Assembly (NCBI GenBank): GCA_900771185.1
Contig: CAAGND010000152.1
Location: 1-19,871 of the forward strand
Reading direction: 5' to 3'
Length of the DNA stretch: 19,871 nt
Origin: Clostridia bacterium
GTDB lineage: Bacteria > Bacillota > Clostridia > Oscillospirales > Acutalibacteraceae
Shown here: piece by piece, positions 1 to 5,700 of the stretch
Position numbering within the stretch: position 1 is the stretch's first letter
Layout of the letters: each line of letters starts with the position of its first letter
Made by a program: the position numbers and the translations under genes
Notes under the pieces: generated by a model
The model's database searches: none
What the model was told of the DNA's origin: nothing
Seen by the model: the letters and a program-made list of their open reading frames with translations, nothing else

Positions 1-25
1 ACCGCCCTTAAACAAGGCGGTTTTT
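1..25 (+). terminator. Rightward intrinsic terminator-like hairpin at the window edge
   Basis: ACCGCC at 1-6 plus TT pairs with AAGGCGGT at 14-21, with one bulged C and a short A-rich loop, and is followed by five T. It would end transcription of a gene left of the window, which by phage gene order is probably the portal or a neighbouring head gene. This is seen in sequence; use in vivo is inferred. Confidence 0.6.
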
Positions 26-34
26 CTATGCCCG

Positions 35-72
35 AAAAAAGTCATTCTGTCAGCTGGCACTAACAGAATGAC
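35..72 (-). terminator. Leftward intrinsic terminator of the 305-577 gene
   Basis: GTCATTCTGT at 41-50 and ACAGAATGAC at 63-72 form a perfect 10-bp stem with a 12-nt loop. On the minus strand the hairpin runs into six T (the A run at 35-40). This is the right orientation to end the leftward transcript from 305-577 after it crosses the 101-325 gene antisense. Confidence 0.7.
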
Positions 73-100
73 TGAGCCTGTTGTATTTAGGAGTGATGTA

Positions 101-325
101 ATGATTGTTAATCACAGAAAAGTAGCTGAAACTGCTATAAGTGCAATGCACAAGATCGTTGAAAATGACTGTAACATTTATGAAGCCAGAGAAGTGTACC
201 GCACAATACGAGCTGTTATTAATAGTTCACAGATTATGCCGGAAACTATTGAAAAGGTAGTTTGTGAGGAACTGGCAAAAAGATATGACGATAAGGAACT
301 TAATTCATCGACGAGTGTATTTTAG
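101..325 (+). CDS. Small hypothetical helical protein (74 aa)
   Basis: I do not recognise this family. The ATG at 101 is preferred over an upstream in-frame ATG at 68 because AGGAG at 89-93 sits 7 nt before it, while the ATG at 68 has no ribosome binding site and lies inside the terminator stem. The product is short and charged, with predicted helices (AETAISAMHKIVE, EAREVYRTIRAVI, TIEKVVCEELAKRY). It has no signal peptide or membrane segment. Its last 21 bases overlap the end of the convergent gene 305-577. It sits between a rightward terminator (1-25) and another terminator-like hairpin (638-672), outside the usual set of head genes, so it is probably an accessory gene of the moron insert. 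Function unknown. Confidence 0.6.
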   Translation: MIVNHRKVAETAISAMHKIVENDCNIYEAREVYRTIRAVINSSQIMPETIEKVVCEELAKRYDDKELNSSTSVF

Positions 326-577
326 CTTTATACAGGAAACCTCAACTTGAATTTCCTCCGTTTCTTTTGAAGTCCTGTATATAGATATGCGGCAATCTAC
401 ACTTCCGTTTGTGCCCAGAATATATGCGTTATGATAGCTTGGGAGATTTGTTTCGAGCAGCGGCGGTTCGATAGCGGAAGTCTGACTGAATCCGATGCCG
501 CAATAGTCGCATATCTCTCCTTCAATCTTGAATTGATTAAATGAATCGCATAAAAATTTTAAATTATCTTTAGTCAT
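305..577 (-). CDS. Leftward moron gene, hypothetical cysteine-containing protein (90 aa)
   Basis: The only minus-strand gene inside the head region. The start is the ATG whose first base is 577. It has GAGGTGG a few bases upstream, better placed than the in-frame alternative start at 604. The product has a CDYCG pair near residue 25 plus further single cysteines, a mixed beta-like second half (SVDCRISIYR, EIQVEVSCIKLKY) and no membrane segment. I do not recognise the family. A 17-bp-spaced promoter at 609-637 and a leftward terminator at 35-72 make it an independent transcription unit, the usual definition of a moron. Such genes are often expressed from the prophage and affect host fitness or superinfection; that role is inferred from layout alone. 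One CxxC is too little to claim zinc binding. Confidence 0.7.
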   Translation of the reverse strand: MTKDNLKFLCDSFNQFKIEGEICDYCGIGFSQTSAIEPPLLETNLPSYHNAYILGTNGSVDCRISIYRTSKETEEIQVEVSCIKLKYTRR

Positions 578-608
578 AATACCACCTCGCTTTCTTAGGC
601 TCAATTTA

Positions 609-637
609 ATGATAACACAATCAAATATTATTTACAA
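609..637 (-). promoter_or_regulatory. Sigma-70/SigA-type promoter for the leftward moron
   Basis: Read on the minus strand: TTGTAA (complement of 632-637), a 17-bp spacer, then TATCAT (complement of 609-614). This is 4/6 and 5/6 to consensus with ideal spacing. It lies about 30 nt upstream of the start at 577 and faces the moron gene. Surrounding sequence is AT-rich. Confidence 0.6.
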
Positions 638-672
638 GCGTTTTTGCAGTCAGCTGCAATGGCGCATTTTTT
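638..672 (+). terminator. Terminator-like hairpin just before the protease gene
   Basis: GCG at 638-640 pairs with CGC at 663-665, two T-G wobbles follow, and TTGCAG at 644-649 pairs with CTGCAA at 654-659 around a TCAG loop. A run of six T follows at 667-672. It sits 25 nt before the protease start on the same strand. It may be the right-hand boundary of the moron insert or a level-setting partial terminator. It is weaker than the 2878 hairpin because of wobble pairs and one mismatch. Confidence 0.4.
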
Positions 673-697
673 ATGTCTGAATGAAAGGGTGATACAG

Positions 698-2167
698 ATG
701 AAAATCGAAATCAGGAATGACGTGGCTGTTATAAGCGGCTATGTGAATGCTGTGGGACGTGACAGCAGACCTATCACGGACGTTAGGGGGAAATTTGTTG
801 AACAGATAGAACCCGGGGCTTTTCGGGCTTCTCTGGAGCGTTCGGGGAATGTCGACTTGTTGCTTAATCACGACAAGTCGAAGGTGTATGCGTCTACTAA
901 GGACGGGAATCTGAAGCTTACGGAGGACAACATCGGTCTGAGGGCTGAGGCTGTGCTTACCGATGCGGAGATGATACGCAAGGCACGTTCGGGAGAATTC
1001 AGAGGTTGGAGCTTTGGAATGTATGTAGGCGACTCCGATATGGAGGAACGTGCGGAGGGTGTCCCCCGCCGTCATGTTAAGTCGCTTAATATGTTTGAGG
1101 TTTCGCTTATTGACAAGAGCCGTATTCCCTGCTATGTGGGGACTTCCGTTGAATGCCGTGCCGAGGGTGAGGACGTTTTGGCGGAGCTGAGATATTCCGA
1201 GGAAGAGCCTGAGATAGTTGAGGAAGAGCGTTCAGAACCTGAGCCTGTTGACTATTCCGCTGTTGATGATGTTATTGCGGAGCTTCGTTATGGGGCGGTG
1301 GATAATGTTATTGCGGAGCTGAGGTATAATCCTTATCATGACCCTAGTAATGGGCGGTTTACCAGCGGCGGAGGTGGCGGGGGTGGCGGTGTGCTTGTGG
1401 TTGAGAAGGGGCAGAAGGGTAAGGGTGTTTATGTGGTTGATAAAAACAATGGTGAAGATTTCGACGATGAAGAATATAAAAAGTGGTCTGAGGGAAAAAG
1501 CGGAGCCAAAAGGCAGCTTGATAAAACTCAGATTGACAGGGCAAATGCACAGGGTTCTAACATATATGAAGCCGGAAGTGCAATCGCTCGCACTTATGAC
1601 AGAGAATATGACGAAATCGGAAATCTGAATATTTCCGATGCTGAAAAAGCGGCAGCACGAGATAAAATATATGAGTTTTCCGCTGCTGAATTACAGGCAA
1701 GGCAGAAATATTTTGATTTTTACACAGCAGGTCCTGCACGAAAAGTTTCAGGTTCTGACAAGGCTTTGGAAAAATCAATGAATATATCGAGTGAACACCA
1801 GTCATATATGAACTCTTTGCGTGATAAATCCGCAAAAAACACTTCTGCTCAAAAAGAAAAAGCGTTTTCTTCCGCTTTTAATGCAGAAGCTCAGAAAGCA
1901 AACGCTTCGGGTGCTCGTGAAATAGTAGTTAATGGAGAAACTTGGTTTAGGACTACTAAAACAAGCAGCACTTGGACTAAGGGTACTCTGAAAGAATATC
2001 AGGCAAAGAAAAATTTTCAGAAATCACAAAAGGATTTGCCTATGGTCAAAAGAAGGGGTTGGAGCGAGTTAAGTGCTGATGAAAAAGCACAGTATTACCG
2101 TTCCTTCGACCCTATTGACAGCAAGCTTGAAGAGCTGAGAAGTTCTGACCCTGCAGACGGCGGGTAG
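698..2167 (+). CDS. HK97-family prohead protease with variable C-terminal extension (489 aa)
   Basis: Capsid maturation protease (peptidase family S78/U35). It cleaves the N-terminal scaffold region of the capsid protein inside the prohead. Residues 1-155 are the protease: the catalytic His is in LLNHD (H58), the Ser in WSFGM (S105), and the acidic residue is likely in FEVSLID. Family members are usually about 180-250 residues; this one continues to 489. The tail holds three AELRY repeats (about 160-210), the motif NPYHDPSNGRF (211-221), eight glycines, and about 260 polar residues I cannot assign. The ATG at 698 has AAAGGG 8 nt upstream; in-frame starts from 644 lie in a hairpin and lack an RBS. 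It is directly upstream of an orphan cassette that starts with the same motif, which suggests the tail is an exchangeable module. The protease call is firm; the role of the tail is unknown. Confidence 0.9.
   Translation: MKIEIRNDVAVISGYVNAVGRDSRPITDVRGKFVEQIEPGAFRASLERSGNVDLLLNHDKSKVYASTKDGNLKLTEDNIGLRAEAVLTDAEMIRKARSGEFRGWSFGMYVGDSDMEERAEGVPRRHVKSLNMFEVSLIDKSRIPCYVGTSVECRAEGEDVLAELRYSEEEPEIVEEERSEPEPVDYSAVDDVIAELRYGAVDNVIAELRYNPYHDPSNGRFTSGGGGGGGGVLVVEKGQKGKGVYVVDKNNGEDFDDEEYKKWSEGKSGAKRQLDKTQIDRANAQGSNIYEAGSAIARTYDREYDEIGNLNISDAEKAAARDKIYEFSAAELQARQKYFDFYTAGPARKVSGSDKALEKSMNISSEHQSYMNSLRDKSAKNTSAQKEKAFSSAFNAEAQKANASGAREIVVNGETWFRTTKTSSTWTKGTLKEYQAKKNFQKSQKDLPMVKRRGWSELSADEKAQYYRSFDPIDSKLEELRSSDPADGG
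1175..1327 (+). repeat. Three in-frame AELRY repeats in the protease tail
   Basis: Encodes VLAELRY (1175-1195), VIAELRY (1271-1291) and VIAELRY (1307-1327). The last two lie in near-identical DNA 36 nt apart (GATGATGTTATTGCGGAGCT at 1265-1284; its second copy at 1301-1320 has one mismatch). A related FAELRF stretch stands before the second NPYHDP motif at 2169. Acidic residues separate the first repeats. They may be a linker or capsid-interior binding peptides. Confidence 0.85.
1307..1396 (+). repeat. Cassette junction motif, copy 1 (AELRYNPYHDPSNGRF plus glycines)
   Basis: Encodes AELRYNPYHDPSNGRF followed by TS and eight glycines. The protein motif recurs at 2169-2243 as AELRFNPYHDPSNGQF, I, S, five glycines. 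The DNA differs at most third codon positions, so the two copies are old or of separate origin. Motifs of the type NPxHDPxxGRF with glycines are known ahead of variable C-terminal domains in phage head proteins (family knowledge, recalled rather than searched). Confidence 0.8.
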
Positions 2168-2168
2168 C

Positions 2169-2243
2169 TTTGCGGAATTGCGGTTTAACCCGTATCACGA
2201 CCCGTCTAACGGTCAATTTATTAGTGGCGGTGGAGGTGGCAGA
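2169..2243 (+). repeat. Cassette junction motif, copy 2
   Basis: In the frame of the orphan cassette this reads FAELRFNPYHDPSNGQF, then ISG and glycines. Four of its residues (FAEL) lie before or at the only possible TTG start, so the homology to the protease tail extends upstream of any start codon. This is expected if the cassette was once fused in frame to a protease body. Confidence 0.8.
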
Positions 2244-2654
2244 TATTATAAACCGCAAGGACTTTCAAGCGGTAAGAATAGATTTAGGTTTTATTCTAAC
2301 GGCGGCGGTTCGGGGGTTGACAAATCGGTAGAAAGTGATATAATAAGCAATAGAGATTGTTTTATTCACCCGGATAAGGTAAACAAATACTTTTTAAAAC
2401 CAGGAGCTAAACATTCAAATGAATTTTTTGATGTCGGATATACTGTTAATGATGGAGATAAGCTTACCAAAGATTTAACCGAAATTTTTGATTATTCAAA
2501 AGCTGTCGAAAAGAGCGTGACAAATTCCGGTGCTGAAAAATTCAGTATATTTGCAGAGTTAGGCGTTAGTAAAAAGAAACGTTTCAGAACAGTGTGGCAA
2601 AAAGATACGCCCAAAAGCAAGCCGAGAATAATTACTGCTCATAGGGAGGATTGA
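2178..2654 (+). CDS. Orphan C-terminal cassette, DUF6883/BECR-like putative toxin domain (158 codons)
   Basis: Begins with a second NPYHDPSNGQF glycine motif, then a linker, then a domain at about residues 64-158. The patterns KVNKYFLKP, EFFDVGYT and FRTVWQ...KPRIITAHRE resemble the DUF6883 family and related BECR-fold (RelE/colicin-like) nuclease domains of polymorphic toxins. I made this match by eye at moderate confidence. There is no ATG or GTG near the start. The only nearby initiator is a TTG at 2178 without a ribosome binding site, and the frame is open upstream only from 2139. It lies in the +1 frame relative to the protease, 10 nt after the protease stop. It may therefore be a displaced protease tail, a frameshift extension of the protease, or a weakly started gene. 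Composition is AT-rich: 35 of the 120 bases at 2341-2460 are G or C. Confidence 0.6.
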   Translation: MRFNPYHDPSNGQFISGGGGGRYYKPQGLSSGKNRFRFYSNGGGSGVDKSVESDIISNRDCFIHPDKVNKYFLKPGAKHSNEFFDVGYTVNDGDKLTKDLTEIFDYSKAVEKSVTNSGAEKFSIFAELGVSKKKRFRTVWQKDTPKSKPRIITAHRED

Positions 2655-2657
2655 GAT

Positions 2658-2840
2658 ATGTACGAAAAAGTCAGAATGAAATCAACAGGTATAACAGGAA
2701 CAGTCGTTGATATTTTCTTATCCAACGGAGAAACTATTTATACTGTTGAAAGCAATATTGAAAATGCTCCCGGTGGATACGGCGGTAAATGGAAGCTGTA
2801 TGAATGCACAATAAATGACCTTGAATTCATTGCCGATTAA
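2658..2840 (+). CDS. Candidate immunity protein, small SH3-like protein (60 aa)
   Basis: ATG at 2658 with GGGAGGA at 2644-2650, 7 nt away and overlapping the end of the orphan cassette, so the two are translationally linked. The product is short, without membrane segments, and looks all-beta: KVRMKSTGITGTVVDIF, TIYTVES, then a GGYGGKW turn and a YECTINDLEFI end. The opening pattern (V+LK..G..GTVVD) is like small SH3-barrel proteins such as DUF4926; I do not assign the family. Its place immediately after a putative toxin cassette is the place of an immunity gene in polymorphic toxin loci. That role is inferred from context only. Confidence 0.6.
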   Translation: MYEKVRMKSTGITGTVVDIFLSNGETIYTVESNIENAPGGYGGKWKLYECTINDLEFIAD

Positions 2841-2877
2841 TAAATCTATATAGCATTTGCAAGTTAATATGTTTTCA

Positions 2878-2914
2878 AGCGTTCCGCTCTCACCCGAGGG
2901 CAGGACGCTTTTTT
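2878..2914 (+). terminator. Rightward intrinsic terminator before the capsid gene
   Basis: AGCGTTCC at 2878-2885 pairs with GGACGCT at 2903-2909 (one bulge) and is followed by a T run to 2914. It ends the protease/cassette/immunity block. The capsid gene starts 90 nt downstream, so capsid transcription needs read-through, antitermination or a local promoter. I could not identify a convincing promoter between 2915 and 2990. Confidence 0.65.
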
Positions 2915-2923
2915 ATTACCCAA

Positions 2924-2955
2924 AGGCTTACCGCCTGAGGGCATTTTTTATGCCC
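2924..2955 (+). repeat. Paired small hairpins upstream of the capsid gene
   Basis: AGGC(TTACC)GCCT at 2924-2936 is followed by GGGCAT at 2939-2944 paired with ATGCCC at 2950-2955 across five T. The ATTTTTTATG text also occurs before the protease gene (666-675), and a similar TTTTTCTATGCCC follows the hairpin at 1-25. It may be a leader structure controlling capsid mRNA stability or a degenerate terminator. Confidence 0.45.
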
Positions 2956-3003
2956 AAACGGCTGTAAATACACAAACATTCAACCAAACAAGGAGGAAAA
3001 ACT

Positions 3004-4167
3004 ATGGCAACTATTACACTGAAAGCTCTCGCTGAGCAGAGAGCGGCACTTCTCGCTGAGATGGAAGCTATTTCCGAAACAGCGAAGGCAGAAACAAGAG
3101 CGTACACTGAGGAGGAGCTTTCCCGTGCCGAGGAGCTGGAAGCTCAGATCAGGGCTATTGATGCTACTTACAAGGCTGAGGAAGCTCGTGCGGTTCTCGC
3201 TGCTTCTCCTAAGGCTGTCCCCGTTGATGGTGAATTTACGCCCACCGACAAGACGGAAGCTGAGGAGAGAGCATTTGCGCAGTACATTGTGGACGCAAAG
3301 GCAGAGTTCAGAGCAGGTGAAAATCTGACTATGTCTGCGAATGGTGCGGTTATCCCCACATCTATCGTCAACAAGATTATTTCCAAGGTCAAGGAGATCT
3401 CTCCCCTGTACGCTATGGCGACTAAGTACAACATCGGCGGCACTATCACTATTCCATACTATGATGAGTCTACATCTGCTATCACTATGGGCTATGTGGA
3501 GGAGTTTACCGAGCTGGAGAGTCATGTCGGCAAGTTCAAGAGCATTGAGCTTAAGGGTTATCTGGCAGGCACTCTGTCTGTGCTTTCTCTCAGTCTTATC
3601 AATAACTCACAGTTTGATGTTCTCGGCTATATCGTGAACAAGATGGCGGAGGCTATTGCGAACTGGATAGAAAAGGAGCTGCTGCACGGCACTTCCGACA
3701 AGATCACAGGTCTGAGCACTATTTCCGACGATATGACTGTAACTGCTGCTTCTCAGACTGCTATTACCGCAGACGAGATCATGGAGCTTCAGGACAAGGT
3801 AATTGACGCATTCCAGAACGGTGCTTGCTTCATAATGAACAGAGAAACACGTTCTGCAATCCGCAAGCTGAAAGACTCCGACGGAAACTATCTGCTTAAC
3901 CGTGACATTTCCGCTAAGTGGGGCTATACTCTGTTTGGCAAGGACGTTTACACTACCGATAACGCCGATACTATGGCGGCGGGCAAGACTGTCATTTACT
4001 ACGGTGATTTCAGCGGTCTGGCTGTTAAGCTTTCCGAGGACGCGTCTATCAATGTTATTCGCGAAAAGTACGTTACACAGCACGCTATTGGTGTATATGC
4101 GTACATGGAGCTGGACTCCAAAATTGAAAATGCTCAGAAAATTGCTTGTCTGAAAATGGCGGGTTGA
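3004..4167 (+). CDS. HK97-fold major capsid protein (387 aa)
   Basis: Builds the icosahedral shell. The length fits HK97-type (Phage_capsid) proteins. Residues 1-100 are a charged, coiled-coil-like delta/scaffold domain (ALAEQRAALLAEMEAI, SRAEELEAQIRAI) that the upstream protease would remove; the mature part probably begins near residues 104-118 before GAVIPTSIVNKII. After it come the usual features: SPLYAMATKYNIGG, the E-loop region ITMGYVEEFTE, FKSIELKGYLAGTLSVLS, and the P-domain helix with MAEAIANWIEKELLHG. The start is certain: AGGAGG at 2991-2996 with 7 nt spacing, the strongest RBS of the head block. It is followed 4 nt later by a small gene. Base composition is richer in G+C than the cassette region before it. 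Confidence 0.95.
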   Translation: MATITLKALAEQRAALLAEMEAISETAKAETRAYTEEELSRAEELEAQIRAIDATYKAEEARAVLAASPKAVPVDGEFTPTDKTEAEERAFAQYIVDAKAEFRAGENLTMSANGAVIPTSIVNKIISKVKEISPLYAMATKYNIGGTITIPYYDESTSAITMGYVEEFTELESHVGKFKSIELKGYLAGTLSVLSLSLINNSQFDVLGYIVNKMAEAIANWIEKELLHGTSDKITGLSTISDDMTVTAASQTAITADEIMELQDKVIDAFQNGACFIMNRETRSAIRKLKDSDGNYLLNRDISAKWGYTLFGKDVYTTDNADTMAAGKTVIYYGDFSGLAVKLSEDASINVIREKYVTQHAIGVYAYMELDSKIENAQKIACLKMAG

Positions 4168-4171
4168 TGAT

Positions 4172-4360
4172 ATGAGAGTGCGTGCGAAGTGTAGCTTTGC
4201 GGGCGAAGTATCTATGGCGTTAAATGAGGTCAGGGACGTTCCCGAGGGGGACGTTCTTGACGACCTCATTCGCTGTGGGTATGTGGTTCCCGAGGAGGCT
4301 GAGAAAAATGAAAATATCAACGTTAGACCTAAGCAGCGTAAAGCAGTATCTGCGGATTGA
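4172..4360 (+). CDS. Small capsid-associated protein (62 aa)
   Basis: A short protein directly after the capsid gene, a place where many siphophages encode a small SH3-like or decoration-like protein of the form V+..CSFAGEVSMALNEVRDVPEGDVLDDLIRCGYVVP. The pattern of a beta hairpin, a short helix (VLDDLIRCG) and a VVPEE end matches that group. The start at 4172 is 4 nt after the capsid stop with a weak GGGTTGATGAT context, suggesting translational coupling. Its charged C-terminal 20 residues overlap the next gene by 53 nt. The family call is by position and shape; a role as decoration or connector helper is not established. Confidence 0.65.
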   Translation: MRVRAKCSFAGEVSMALNEVRDVPEGDVLDDLIRCGYVVPEEAEKNENINVRPKQRKAVSAD

Positions 4361-4592
4361 TACCGAGGAAGATGACGAGCTGCTTGCGAGTATCATGGCG
4401 GCGGCTGAGGGGCTTATAGTCAGCTTGACGGGGCTTTCCTCGGACGCTGTCAGAGATATTCCGGAGATGGGGTATGCGTATCTCTGCATTTGTCAGCAGA
4501 TGTATGATGTGCGGGATATGACTGTTTCAAAGGATAGTCTTAACCCTATCGTGCAGCAGATAATCTATGCTCATGCGGTGAACTATTTGTGA
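4308..4592 (+). CDS. Head-tail connector protein, gp6-like (94 aa)
   Basis: Adaptor ring protein that docks under the portal in HK97/SPP1-type phages (Phage_connect/gp6/gp15 group). It shows the family pattern: an N-terminal LDLSSVKQYLRIDTEEDDELL segment, then helices (LLASIMAAAEGLIVSLTG, MGYAYLCICQQMYDVRD) and a closing PIVQQIIYAHAVNYL. The start at ATG 4308 is chosen over the upstream in-frame TTG at 4224 because GAGGAGG at 4292-4298 is 9 nt away and the extra 28 residues are not family-like. It overlaps the preceding gene and is followed 9 nt later by the next connector gene. Confidence 0.8.
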   Translation: MKISTLDLSSVKQYLRIDTEEDDELLASIMAAAEGLIVSLTGLSSDAVRDIPEMGYAYLCICQQMYDVRDMTVSKDSLNPIVQQIIYAHAVNYL

Positions 4593-4601
4593 GGTGATTT
4601 G

Positions 4602-4940
4602 ATGAATGCTTCAATGCTGAAAAATAAGATCACTATTCAGAAAAAAGAAGCTGTTGCCGATGATATAGGACGTATTTCAGAGAAATGGTCCGATTTCATG
4701 GCGGTGCATGCTTATGCGAACCGACTTTCGGGGCAGGAGCTGATAGTTGCGGCGGCTAATGGGCAGCAGGACACGGTGACGTTTTCCGTTCGGTACTGCT
4801 CAAAGCTTTCGAAGCTCAACGGCAATGATTTCCGCATTGTTTTCATGGGCAGGGTTTTCAACATTCTGACTGTTGACAATGTTATGTTCCTTAATAAGGA
4901 GCTGAAAATTCGGGCTGTTGAGGAGGACGGGAGAGTATGA
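4602..4940 (+). CDS. Head closure / head-tail joining protein, SPP1 gp16-like (112 aa)
   Basis: Seals the capsid exit and forms the interface with the tail (Phage_H_T_join family). Typical features are the N-terminal LKNKITIQKKEAVADDIGRI strand, a W near residue 28 (EKWSDFMAVHAYANRLSG), and the end with FRIVFMGRVFNILTVDNV. Length is normal for the family. The start is ATG 4602 with GAGGTG 5 nt upstream; the preceding TTG at 4599 is too close to that site. The TGA stop overlaps the ATG of the next gene (ATGA). Confidence 0.8.
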   Translation: MNASMLKNKITIQKKEAVADDIGRISEKWSDFMAVHAYANRLSGQELIVAAANGQQDTVTFSVRYCSKLSKLNGNDFRIVFMGRVFNILTVDNVMFLNKELKIRAVEEDGRV

Positions 4941-5347
4941 GCAGAACGTCCTCTGAATTCGACGTAACGGAGGTTGTAACGGCTCTTAACCGAGAGTGCG
5001 GGAAAACTGTCGAGGAAGTTGACAAGGCTATTGCAGAGGCGGGAAATGCCGCTCTTGACTATCTGCTTGAAAATTCCCCCGTTGACACGTCTAAATCTGC
5101 TAAGCTCCGCATTTCGGGCGGTAAGCTAAAAGGCAGCTCGGGCATATACCGAAAAGGATGGCGTATTAAACGATACACGGAGAATGGTGTTAAGGCTGTT
5201 AAGGTATACAACGAAACCTGTTATCAGCTGACGCATTTGCTTGAATTCGGGCATTTGGCGAGAAACGGCAAGTTTGTTCAGCCTGTTCCGCACATTAAGC
5301 AGGCGGAAGAGCTGGCAGAACAGGTTCTGGAGGACAAATTGCAATGA
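4937..5347 (+). CDS. HK97 gp10-like head/tail completion protein (136 aa)
   Basis: Family of small head-tail joining or tail completion proteins (HK97-gp10_like). Visible features: a helical first third (ALNRECGKTVEEVDKAIAEAGNAALDYLLENSPVDTS), a GGKLKGSSGIYRKGWRIKRY turn region, and the characteristic TCYQLTHLLEFGHLARNGKFV segment close to the family's LLEFGH signature, followed by PHIKQAEELAEQVLEDKL. It is joined to both neighbours by ATGA overlaps, so it is translated in a coupled series. Confidence 0.85.
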   Translation: MSRTSSEFDVTEVVTALNRECGKTVEEVDKAIAEAGNAALDYLLENSPVDTSKSAKLRISGGKLKGSSGIYRKGWRIKRYTENGVKAVKVYNETCYQLTHLLEFGHLARNGKFVQPVPHIKQAEELAEQVLEDKLQ

Positions 5348-5700
5348 CATTGAAAGATGTTTATTCTCTGTTGCTTTCTTCCGGTTATCCTGTGGCATAC
5401 AGGGACTACACGGGAGAGGTCAAGAAGGAAGTTCCAAAGCCGCCGTTTATGGTGTACAGCGTTCTCTCGGAGGATTTTGACGGCGGCGATATGCGGAAAT
5501 TTATCCGAAATAGTGATATAAATGTTGAGCTGTACACCGATGGGAAAGACCTTACGGCGGAAGAAGTCGTTGACCGTTTGCTTATAGATCTCGACCCCGA
5601 GAAATATGAGTCTATGGTTGACGACGGCTTCATGCTGGTAAGATACACATTTACGATAAGGGACTATGTCCCACGAAAGGAAGGTAATTTAAATGGCTGA
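5344..5700 (+). CDS. Tail terminator / tail completion protein (118 aa)
   Basis: Located between the gp10-like gene and the major tail protein, the usual place for the tail terminator that caps the tail tube. The sequence fits this group: an N-terminal VYSLLLSSGYPVAYRDY, a PKPPFMVYSVLSEDFDG strand, INVELYTDGKDLTAEEVVDRLL, and a final MLVRYTFTIRDYV strand. The start is an ATG in an ATGA overlap with the preceding gene. The last 8 bases overlap the next gene, whose RBS (GGAAGG) lies in this coding region. Confidence 0.7.
   Translation: MTLKDVYSLLLSSGYPVAYRDYTGEVKKEVPKPPFMVYSVLSEDFDGGDMRKFIRNSDINVELYTDGKDLTAEEVVDRLLIDLDPEKYESMVDDGFMLVRYTFTIRDYVPRKEGNLNG

Noticed and set aside
68..100. Upstream ATG at 68 as start of the first gene
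   Set aside because: It lies in the right arm of a terminator stem and has no ribosome binding site; the ATG at 101 has AGGAG 7 nt upstream.
1376..1400. Phase-variable G tract in the protease glycine stretch
   Set aside because: The longest uninterrupted G run is only five bases and the glycine codons are mixed, so slippage is unlikely to be frequent.
3607..4320. Long antisense reading frame opposite the capsid gene
   Set aside because: A shadow of the biased codons of the capsid gene; Ser/Arg/Leu-rich composition, no RBS, overlaps a certain gene completely.
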